Assembly: GCF_019703875.1 (NCBI RefSeq)
Contig: NZ_AP024110.1
Coordinates: 1,178,001 to 1,242,000 of the forward strand
Length of the DNA: 64,000 bases
Direction of reading: 5' to 3'
From: Methyloradius palustris
Lineage (GTDB): Bacteria > Pseudomonadota > Gammaproteobacteria > Burkholderiales > Methylophilaceae
Shown: positions 34,266-42,700 of the stretch, one piece after another
Position numbering within the stretch: the stretch's first letter is position 1
Layout of the letters: each line of letters begins with the position of its first letter
Notes under the pieces: generated by a model
Told to the model about the DNA's origin: nothing
Database searches by the model: none
Seen by the model: only the letters and a program-made list of their open reading frames with translations
Program-made: the position numbers and the translations under genes

Positions 34266-35189
34266 ATGTCGATTAAACACTATCTGCAATTCAAAGATTT
34301 CACCCGCGACGAGTACGATTACATCTTCGCGCGTGCGCGCTGGATCAAGCAGCAGTTCAAGACTTACCAGCAATACTGGCCGCTCACCGATCGTACTTTA
34401 GTCATGATTTTCGAGAAAGCTAGCACGCGTACACGGCTGTCATTTGAGGCGGGCATACAGCAATTGGGTGGCTCGGCAATTTACTTGAATACGCAGGATT
34501 CACAGTTAGGTCGCGGCGAGCCAGTGGAGGACGCAGCACAAGTCATCTCTCGCATGAGCGACATTGTGATGATTCGTACATTTGAACAAAGCATCATCGA
34601 GCGTTTTGCTGCTAACTCTCGTGTGCCAGTGATTAATGGCCTGACTAACGAATATCATCCTTGCCAGATTCTGGCGGATATTCTGACCTTTATTGAGCAC
34701 CGCGGCCCGATTCAAGGCAAGACTGTGGCCTGGATTGGTGATTCTAACAACGTCTGTAATACCTGGTTGCAAGCGGCCGAAGTGCTAGATTTTAACGTGC
34801 ATGTTTCTACGCCTCCTGGCTATGAAGTTGAGCCGGAGCGCGCCGGGCTGTATGGCCATGCCCATTATGAAGAATTCGCAGATCCAATGGATGCTGCTCG
34901 TGATGCCGATTTAGTGACCACTGATGTTTGGACATCAATGGGCTTTGAGGCGGAAAACGAAGAGCGCATGCGCGACTTTGCTGATTGGCAAGTAGATGCA
35001 GAAATGATGAAGGCCGCAAAAGCTGATGCCTTGTTCATGCATTGCCTGCCAGCACATCGCGGTGAAGAGGTCGCAGCAGAAGTCATTGATGGGCCACAGG
35101 CCGTGGTTTGGGATGAAGCTGAAAATAGGCTCCATATACAAAAAGCCTTGATGGAATACCTGTTGTTAGGACGTATTGAAAAGCCTTGA
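34266..35189 (+). CDS. argF: Ornithine carbamoyltransferase
   Basis: ArgF joins carbamoyl phosphate and ornithine to form citrulline. The 307-residue protein has the carbamoyl-phosphate motif STRTRLSFE near residue 53, the middle motif HPCQILADILT, the ornithine-side motif DVWTSMG, and the catalytic HCLPAHRGEE near residue 260. It lies between argD and argG in the same direction and is probably co-transcribed with them. Confidence 0.97.
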   Translation: MSIKHYLQFKDFTRDEYDYIFARARWIKQQFKTYQQYWPLTDRTLVMIFEKASTRTRLSFEAGIQQLGGSAIYLNTQDSQLGRGEPVEDAAQVISRMSDIVMIRTFEQSIIERFAANSRVPVINGLTNEYHPCQILADILTFIEHRGPIQGKTVAWIGDSNNVCNTWLQAAEVLDFNVHVSTPPGYEVEPERAGLYGHAHYEEFADPMDAARDADLVTTDVWTSMGFEAENEERMRDFADWQVDAEMMKAAKADALFMHCLPAHRGEEVAAEVIDGPQAVVWDEAENRLHIQKALMEYLLLGRIEKP

Positions 35190-35206
35190 TGGAAAGCGTT
35201 AGTTAG

Positions 35207-35530
35207 TTGTCGGATAATCAAGAATTAGATGAAGGCCGCAATAGAGGGGTAATTCATCATATATTGCCCGTATCAGCGACCATGGTCGGCGTATGCATGA
35301 CGGTTATAGGTTTGATGCAACTGCTACCAAAAGGTGGTCAATGGTTAGACGATTTGATCGCGTTTGATAGCTTGGTATTCATCACCAGTGCTTTATTGTC
35401 ATACACATCAATACGAACCAAAAGTAACACGGCGCAATTGGAGCGATGGGCTGACGTGGTGTTTATCGTTGGTCTGGTTATGATGGTAGGCATCAACTTC
35501 TTGCTGGCGTTTGATCTTTTAAAGCATTGA
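35207..35530 (+). CDS. Small membrane protein within the arginine cluster
   Basis: This 107-residue protein of unknown function has three predicted membrane helices: about residues 20-42 (ILPVSATMVGVCMTVIGL), 52-67 and 84-104 (VVFIVGLVMMVGINFLLAF). The N-terminus is acidic and hydrophilic. It starts with TTG at 35207; a GGAAAG ribosome-like site lies about ten bases upstream, and no ATG occurs before residue 25. It sits 17 bp after argF and 32 bp before argG, so it is almost certainly in the arginine transcript. An arginine-related role is only a positional guess. Confidence 0.7.
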   Translation: MSDNQELDEGRNRGVIHHILPVSATMVGVCMTVIGLMQLLPKGGQWLDDLIAFDSLVFITSALLSYTSIRTKSNTAQLERWADVVFIVGLVMMVGINFLLAFDLLKH

Positions 35531-35562
35531 TTTATTTAATATTATTATAGTTGAAGTGAATA

Positions 35563-36786
35563 ATGGATAAAATTAACAAAGTAGTATTAGCATATTCAGG
35601 TGGCCTTGATACATCAGTCATTCTTAAGTGGCTACAGGATGTTTACCAATGTGAGGTAGTGACTTTTACTGCCGATATTGGCCAAGGTGAAGAGCTTGAA
35701 CCAGCGCGTGAAAAAGCTAAAAAATTTGGCGTAAAAGAAATCTATATTGATGATTTACGCGAAGAGTTCGTGCGTGATTTCGTGTTTCCTATGTTCCGTG
35801 CGAACACGGTGTATGAGGGCGAATATTTACTCGGTACTTCCATTGCGCGCCCGCTGATTGCTAAACGATTAATTGAAATTGCGGCAGAGACTAATGCTGA
35901 TGCAGTTTCGCACGGCGCCACTGGTAAGGGTAATGACCAGGTACGTTTTGAGTTAGGCGCTTATGCACTTAACTCTAATATCAAGATTATCGCGCCATGG
36001 CGTGAGTGGGATCTGCTCAGCCGTGAGAAATTGCTGGCGTATGCTGAAACCAATGGCATTCCTGTGGAAATGAAACACAAGCAAGGTGGCAGCCCATATT
36101 CTATGGATGCAAACTTGTTGCACATTTCTTTCGAAGGCCGCCATCTGGAAAACCCTGCCGCGGAAGCTGAAGAAGACATGTGGCGCTGGACGGTTTCACC
36201 TGAAAAAGCACCAGATGCCGCTGAGTACTTGGATATTGAATACCGAAATGGCGACCCAGTTGCATTAAACGGACAGGAAATGAAGCCACACGAATTGTTA
36301 GCTCAGCTTAACAAGCTCGGTGGTAAGCACGGTATTGGTCGCCTGGATCTGGTTGAAAACCGCTATGTGGGCATGAAGTCGCGTGGCTGTTATGAAACCC
36401 CAGGCGGTACGATCATGTTGAAGGCACATCGCGCAATTGAGTCTATTACGCTAGATCGCGAAGTCGCACACCTTAAAGATGACCTCATGCCGCGCTACGC
36501 TAGCATGATTTATAACGGATATTGGTGGAGCCCTGAACGTGCAGTGCTTCAAACCCTAATAGATAACACTCAAACGACCGTGAATGGTTGGGTGCGCTTG
36601 AAGTTGTATAAAGGCAACGTCATCGTCACTGGCCGTGATAGTGCAACGGATTCATTATTCGATCCAAACATCGCGACTTTTGAAGATGATAAAGGCGCTT
36701 ATGACCAAAAAGATGCAGGTGGTTTTATCAAGCTGAATGCGCTGCGTATGCGCATTGCAGCGAATTTACGTAACAGAACCAAATAA
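35563..36786 (+). CDS. argG: Argininosuccinate synthase
   Basis: ArgG joins citrulline and aspartate using ATP. The 407-residue protein starts with KINKVVLAYSGGLDTSVIL, the N-type ATP pyrophosphatase P-loop. It continues with FTADIGQGEELEPAR, HGATGKGNDQVRFE, KHKQGGSPYSMDANLLHIS and GRDSATDSLFDP. The length and all family blocks are intact. It is the last gene of the cluster and converges with pbpC. No strong intrinsic terminator is seen in the 92-bp gap. Confidence 0.97.
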   Translation: MDKINKVVLAYSGGLDTSVILKWLQDVYQCEVVTFTADIGQGEELEPAREKAKKFGVKEIYIDDLREEFVRDFVFPMFRANTVYEGEYLLGTSIARPLIAKRLIEIAAETNADAVSHGATGKGNDQVRFELGAYALNSNIKIIAPWREWDLLSREKLLAYAETNGIPVEMKHKQGGSPYSMDANLLHISFEGRHLENPAAEAEEDMWRWTVSPEKAPDAAEYLDIEYRNGDPVALNGQEMKPHELLAQLNKLGGKHGIGRLDLVENRYVGMKSRGCYETPGGTIMLKAHRAIESITLDREVAHLKDDLMPRYASMIYNGYWWSPERAVLQTLIDNTQTTVNGWVRLKLYKGNVIVTGRDSATDSLFDPNIATFEDDKGAYDQKDAGGFIKLNALRMRIAANLRNRTK

Positions 36787-36878
36787 GCAGTGTGCATTGC
36801 TAGCCTTGTTGGTATTGGCTTGCCTAGATATTATTGGGCAAATATTTAGCATTAATATTGCGGTCTTAGCCTAGCTGG

Positions 36879-39212
36879 CTAAGGCAGCATCTCAATCTGC
36901 ACATCCCTGCTAGCACTGCGTCCTTTATCGTCTACAACGGTTAGATTGTGCCATCCTGATGTACTTGGCCTCCAAGGCTTGCCCCCACTATTCGCTGCTA
37001 CATTTCCCAAGTAGTCTTTATCCGAAAACCAGTACAACAACCTTGCATCGCCGCTGGCGGTGGCTTGCAGGGCGATGGTTTCGTCGAGCCTCGAAAGCCG
37101 TAAGGTATAGCTGACTGAGCTCAGTGGTGAGGTAATGTGGGGTATATCGCCTTCCGTGTTTTGCGCATCGCTCCCGCAATGTGCAGTGGGTGGCGCCCGA
37201 CGCGGCATGCCAGCCTCGCGGAACAGCCGCATCATGTCCGAAGGCCAGAATTCGAATATCTCCTGATGTGTGCTAGAACTGTCGTAAGGCGTGCAGGCAG
37301 CCTGGCCGGTCAGGTTGTTTATCATTACAGGTCTATGCAGCGTGCTGACCTTGATGGGGGATTTACCGGGGATGAACCAGGTAGATGCCAGCTGCGGGCA
37401 CCAGGCATTGGGCAGGTCACCGCTGGCGGCGCACACGCTGACATGCTTTAAGGTGCGCGGTGGCAAGCGCACAGGGTCATGCTCAGTAGGCATGGTGATG
37501 GGCAGCGCATCGGTGATGCGAAAGAACAAGGGCGCGGCCGCTTCTATGCCGACGAATGCGGGGTTGGAAGCACCATCGAAATTACCTATCCATACCGCCA
37601 GCACATACGGCCCGGTCACGCCTACCGTCCACGCATCGCGGAATCCCCACGAGGTGCCGGTTTTCCACATGGTGGCCCAGCTACGGCCATTGGCGGCGGG
37701 GATGCCATCCGGGCGTGGGTTGGCGGCCAGCATGTCTAGCACTAGGTAGCTTGCTTCCGGGCTGATGAGTTGCATACCGGGCAAACTCTTGCTTGCTTCT
37801 TCATTAGCCAGATAGCGCAAGGGTTTGAGCTGCCCTTGATTCGCCAGCATGGTGTAGAGCGTGGCGAGCTCTTCCAAGGTCACTTCGCCACCACCTAATA
37901 CCAGCGCCAGGCCATAGTGGTCTTCGGATTGCAGTTTAGTGATACCCGCATTTTTCATGAAGTCATACAGACTGGGTTGCTTGAGCTTGCTGGCGAGATA
38001 CACTGCAGGGATATTACGGCTACGGATCAGCGCATCACGCGCCGTCACCGGGCCCACAAAACGCCCATCGAAATTCTCCGGCTGAAAAGGGCCGAAAGCC
38101 GTGGGTGCATCCTTGAGGATGGTCAATGGATGGATCAGTCCCTGATCCAGCGCCATGCCGTAGATGAAGGGTTTGAGCGTGGAACCGGGCGAGCGTTTAC
38201 CCTGCGAACCGTTTACCTGGCCGTCGATCGAGGCATTGCCGAAATCGGCCGAGCCTTGTAGCGCAACGACCTGCTGGTTGCGCGTATCGACCAGCATGGC
38301 GACGGCATTGCGTATCCCGCGTGCGCTGTTTTGCGCCACGTATTGCTTCACTTGGCGCTGCAACAGCGCTTGCAAGCGAGGTTGCAAGGTGGTCTGGATA
38401 GTGCGGCTGTGAGTTGAGGAGGAATCCTGGTTATCCGCCAGCACCTGATCGACAAAATGTGGCGCGGCAAATGGCAGCTGATTCAGGCTGCGTAGAGGTA
38501 CTGCCACATGCGCCAACTGTTCATCCGTCATACTACTAGGGTGGCTGGCTTTCCAGCGTTCAAATAAGCGCATTCTGGCCTGATCGAGCGAGCTGGTCTG
38601 GCTGGCATGGTGTTTGGGGCGCTGCGGAATGACTGCCAGCGTCAGCGCTTCCGGCATGGTCAACTTGTCTGCGGTCTTGCCAAAATAGATCAGGCTCGCA
38701 GCGCCCACCCCCTGGATATTACGGCCATACGGCGCCAAGTTTAAATAGGCCTCCAGAATGTCATGCTTGCTATAGCGAGCCTCCAGCCAAAGCGCTAGTG
38801 CCACCTGCTTGAACTTGCCACTCGGCGAGCGCGTATTCAAGCCATACACCAGCCGTGCCAGCTGCATGGTCAATGTCGAACCGCCCTGGCGGTTGCCCCC
38901 AGAGTAAGTCTGCCAAGCCCCGCGCAGCAAGGCTAAAGGGTTGACGCCGATATGCCAGTAAAACCACTGATCCTCCTGCAACTTAACGGCATCAATCAGC
39001 GTAGGCGACATCTGCTTGAGCGGCACCCACAGACGATATTGCTCATCAGCCGCGAGGGTTAGCCTGAGTAAAGAACCATCTGCTGCTAGTACCGCGGTGG
39101 AAGAGGGGGCGTAGGAGGAGAGTTGTGTATGCGGGAGGAAACGGATTATGAGTAATACGCCAACAAGAAATAATGCTTTAAGAAGATTTTTTCTTGGTTT
39201 TATATGCCACAT
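36879..39212 (-). CDS. pbpC: Penicillin-binding protein 1C
   Basis: PBP1C is a bifunctional peptidoglycan synthase. The 777-residue protein has an N-terminal membrane anchor (about 8-25). Its GT51 glycosyltransferase domain has EDQWFYWHIGVNPLALLRGAW with the catalytic Glu, and GGSTLTMQLARL. The transpeptidase domain has the nucleophile motif STLK (SPGSTLKPFIYG), SRN and KTGTS. The C-terminal PBP1C-specific beta domain (about 690-777) is present. In many Proteobacteria pbpC sits beside a bacterial alpha-2-macroglobulin as a repair/defence pair, and that partner is here too, one small gene upstream. The locus reads more GC-rich than its surroundings. Confidence 0.95.
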   Translation of the reverse strand: MWHIKPRKNLLKALFLVGVLLIIRFLPHTQLSSYAPSSTAVLAADGSLLRLTLAADEQYRLWVPLKQMSPTLIDAVKLQEDQWFYWHIGVNPLALLRGAWQTYSGGNRQGGSTLTMQLARLVYGLNTRSPSGKFKQVALALWLEARYSKHDILEAYLNLAPYGRNIQGVGAASLIYFGKTADKLTMPEALTLAVIPQRPKHHASQTSSLDQARMRLFERWKASHPSSMTDEQLAHVAVPLRSLNQLPFAAPHFVDQVLADNQDSSSTHSRTIQTTLQPRLQALLQRQVKQYVAQNSARGIRNAVAMLVDTRNQQVVALQGSADFGNASIDGQVNGSQGKRSPGSTLKPFIYGMALDQGLIHPLTILKDAPTAFGPFQPENFDGRFVGPVTARDALIRSRNIPAVYLASKLKQPSLYDFMKNAGITKLQSEDHYGLALVLGGGEVTLEELATLYTMLANQGQLKPLRYLANEEASKSLPGMQLISPEASYLVLDMLAANPRPDGIPAANGRSWATMWKTGTSWGFRDAWTVGVTGPYVLAVWIGNFDGASNPAFVGIEAAAPLFFRITDALPITMPTEHDPVRLPPRTLKHVSVCAASGDLPNAWCPQLASTWFIPGKSPIKVSTLHRPVMINNLTGQAACTPYDSSSTHQEIFEFWPSDMMRLFREAGMPRRAPPTAHCGSDAQNTEGDIPHITSPLSSVSYTLRLSRLDETIALQATASGDARLLYWFSDKDYLGNVAANSGGKPWRPSTSGWHNLTVVDDKGRSASRDVQIEMLP

Positions 39213-39255
39213 ATGTGTACAAAAGAATAAAAAGTTGCAGTTAGAAATCGCATAT

Positions 39256-39717
39256 CTACTCTACCCAAACTAATTCCCTAGCCATTTCATTGTTGCGGCA
39301 CTTACCAATTCGTAGGTGCAGTGCATACATATAATTTAATTCACTCAAGAAAGCTTTGAGTTTCCTAATATCGTAACTTGAATCAATTGTGGATGAGCCT
39401 TTTTTCATTTCAATAACTAATAAGTTACGGTCTTTTGTCCCGCGTTGATGAATAATGATGTCAGGAAAAACAGTCACTGCTTCGATATCATCATCAACAA
39501 TAGCCATTCTTTCAGGTAACTGAAGACGTTTAACATCGAAGCCATCTCTGTTGTACTCACAGTCAACATCGTAATCAGGTAGTTCTGACATTAAATGAAT
39601 TGCAAGCCGATGGGACATGCTTCGCTCACTGGAATCAATATCAAGAAGATATGCATCCAACTCAAAGAGTTTATCGAGTGCCCGGTTTATACAAATTTCT
39701 AATTCTTGTTTGGTCAT
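39256..39717 (-). CDS. PD-(D/E)XK nuclease-like protein between pbpC and the macroglobulin gene
   Basis: This 153-residue protein has the spacing of a PD-(D/E)XK phosphodiesterase core: P85-D86 in VFPDIIIH, then E103-x-K105 in LLVIEMKK 16 residues later. A preceding acidic helix (E45, E54) could supply a further metal ligand. I do not know its family by name, and nuclease activity is inference from motif spacing. It is much more AT-rich than pbpC and the macroglobulin gene on either side, and the macroglobulin stop is 14 bp upstream of its start. It therefore looks like an insertion into an otherwise conserved gene pair. Confidence 0.65.
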   Translation of the reverse strand: MTKQELEICINRALDKLFELDAYLLDIDSSERSMSHRLAIHLMSELPDYDVDCEYNRDGFDVKRLQLPERMAIVDDDIEAVTVFPDIIIHQRGTKDRNLLVIEMKKGSSTIDSSYDIRKLKAFLSELNYMYALHLRIGKCRNNEMARELVWVE

Positions 39718-39731
39718 TTAGCTATACAGCC

Positions 39732-42700
39732 TTAAGGCTTTGTAATCTCCAACTTACCACCAGCCCCACGCCCCTGTAGCTTGCGGTCATACATGCCCTC
39801 GGCAAACGGGGCAGGTATCTGGAATTTCCCAGCGTTAGTCGCCCTTACTCGATACACAAAGCTGCCGATATTCCGGCCTAGTGTGCCGTAGAGCACCACG
39901 CGGTCTTCGCGTATATCGGCGTATTCGGGTTGCCAGGTAGTGTAGTTGGCTTCGCCAAGCGGGGCTTGCCAAGTAGAGACATTGGCAGTTTCTCCGGTGC
40001 CTTCGCTGTAGCCTTCTTCGCCCTCGTTATATTGAGGGGTTTCTGTCGGTGTGCTTTCCGCACGGACATTGAGCACGGGCTCGATGCCGCCGGGCAGGAT
40101 ATCGACGATGGCGATTTGCGAGGCGTTGTCCCTGTCTGTGCTGCGGAAACTCAGCTTGACCAGGAACTCTTCGCCTACCTTGGCACTGACCAGCGGCTTG
40201 CCGTCTATCGTCGTGAATTCGCGCGAGATTTCCAGGCCATCGGAGCGCTTTTCTGTGGGCGGCGTTTTGTCATAGCCATTTTCTGAGAGCAGGTAGAAAG
40301 CGGGCAGGTCACTCTGTTTGCCAAATTGCAGCTTGGCCGCGTTGATTGAGACATTGCCTGTTTTGACGATGCCACCGGTAAGTGGCAGTGCGGTGCTGGT
40401 GCCGCCTTTGGTCAGCTCGGTGATGGTGAGCTTGTCAGCATCGTTACCGCCTGCCCTGGCATAGGCGTCAAAGCCCATGATGAGGTAAGCCGCTGAGAGC
40501 GAGTTGTAGCGGGTTTCCGAGACGGTCTCGCCCAGTTTGACCAGGACTTTTTCCGGGATGCCTTTAACCTTATCTGCGAAATGGCGCGAGATCAGGTAGA
40601 TCATCTGTGCATCCTGCACAGTAGGGTCAAAATAGAAGTCATCTGCGGAATATGACTCGGTATCGCGATTCCATTTTTTGAGCGAGGCCCAATCCACCTG
40701 CTTGAGCAGCTTGGCTGCCAGTGCATCCTGCTGCATCAGCTTGTAGCTAGCTGCTAGGTAGCCTGCGGTGAGGTCTTGCGGCCATTGCTTGCTGTAGCGC
40801 TCATCTAGCTCTTTTTGCAGGGTCGCCAGCATGCCGCTGGTGACAATGCCCTGACGCGTGAGCAGGTAGATGGCATAGGCGCGGTTACGCACGCCGGAGA
40901 GGCCATTGCTGCCGCCCACGGCGTATTGCTGCAGCCATTGGTTGGCGCTGTTGAGCATGTCGGCAGGCACGGCCATGCCGCGGTCTTTGGCTTCCAGCAG
41001 GTAGTGGATAGCGTAGATGGAAGCGAAAGGCGATACCTGCATATTGGCCGACCACAAGCCAAAGCTGCCATCCTCGTTCTGGCGCTCGCGCAGGGTTTGC
41101 ACCACTTTCTGCAAGTCGCCGCGCGTGACGGCAATATCCTGCTGGCTATTGAGCAGCAGGGCAGGGATGCCCTTGCTCACTAGCTGCTCCGTGCACGAGT
41201 ACTGGTAGTTGCCCAGATAGCTGCTCAGGCCCTGTGCCCACACCAGCGGCGTGGTGGAGATACCAGCTTCTACCTTGCGCTTTTCTGCGTACAGGCTGCG
41301 GTTGATGTCCTGCGTCTTGCTGTCGCCGCTGAACTGGCCTGCGGTCAATAATGTTCTGAACGGCACGGCAGGGCGGATGCCCACTGTGTCGCTCGCCTTG
41401 CCCTGTTTGTCGCCAGTCGTCGCCACAAACTTGAGGTCGGCCGAACCCAGCACGTCGTTGGCACGGATACGGAACTCGGCTACGGCTTCCTGCTGTGGCG
41501 CGATATCCAGCGTCACTTTCTGCGCGGAAACCACAGCCAGCGCCTTGCTTGGCGCCATGCTCAGGCTCACAGGCGCTTTACCGCCGGCACCTCGCAGATT
41601 ATTGAACACGCTGACGCTGACCATGAACTCATCGCCCGGCGATACGCTGACGGGAACATTTGGCGAAAGAATCAGGTCGCCGCGTGACTCCACGCCGCCA
41701 TCGAACACCCCGATACGACCGGATGTCACCGCCACTGCGTAGATGTGCAGTTTGCCGTTGAAGCTATCCGGCACCTGGTATTGCAGTGTTTTACCATTAG
41801 CGCCGACGTCGATGATGCCGGACCAGTAGGCCACTGGCGGCTGACGTTTTTTCTTGAATGGGTTGAGGTGGCGACCCAGCATGGCATCGCCATCACCGCC
41901 AGGCGCAGCGGCATTAAGCAGGCGCTGGAACTCCGGCAGTATCAAGTCAAGTATCTGCGTGGTGCCAACCTGTAGCGCACGTTTCTGGAAGAAGAAACCG
42001 ATAGGGTCGGGCTGCTTATAGCGTGCTACTTGTAAAATTCCCTCATCCACCGCAAACACCACCACACGAGCGGGTGACTGCGTGGAGACTTTCATCTCCA
42101 GCATCTGGCCCGGTTTGATGATGTCCGGCATGACGACCTTGATGGGCTCGCGCCGCGCGTCCATATTCACCACGAACGGCACCACGCCATAAGACAGCGG
42201 GCTCATGAATATTTCGTCGGAAGTCGGGTCACGCACGAACTGCACTGATACGTAGCCGTTGCCTTCGAAATCCTTTGGCAACGTGATCTTCTGTACCGAG
42301 CTGGTGGTTGTGGTCTTAAACCAGACATGCTGGTACACCTTGTCACGCTCAATGGTGATCAGGCCAGCACCCACGTAAGGCGCACGGATGCTGATCTCCA
42401 TGGTGTCACCCGCCGTGTAGTCGGCTTTGTTGAGCGATAGCTGCAGCTCAGCGTTGCGCTCCAGCGAACGTGACAGGTTAGCCTGGCCGGCCACACTGTA
42501 TTCGATGCGGTTAAGCTCCGCGCCTTCTGCATTCTTCAGCACCAGTGCAAAGTCGCCCGGTTCGCTGGTATTCAGTGCCAGTTCGGCACCGCCTGCAGGC
42601 AAGGTGTAGGGCGTGCTTTCACGCACGGTTTCCTTCTTGCGAGATTCGTAGTGGTAAGTACCGTTGGCTTGTTTGACCAACACGGAGACGAACTTGCGCT

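Noticed and set aside
36865..36883. CTTAGCC/GGCTAAG hairpin at the argG-pbpC junction
   Set aside because: The stem is only 7 bp, overlaps the pbpC stop codon and has no T tract on either strand, so a terminator call is not supported.
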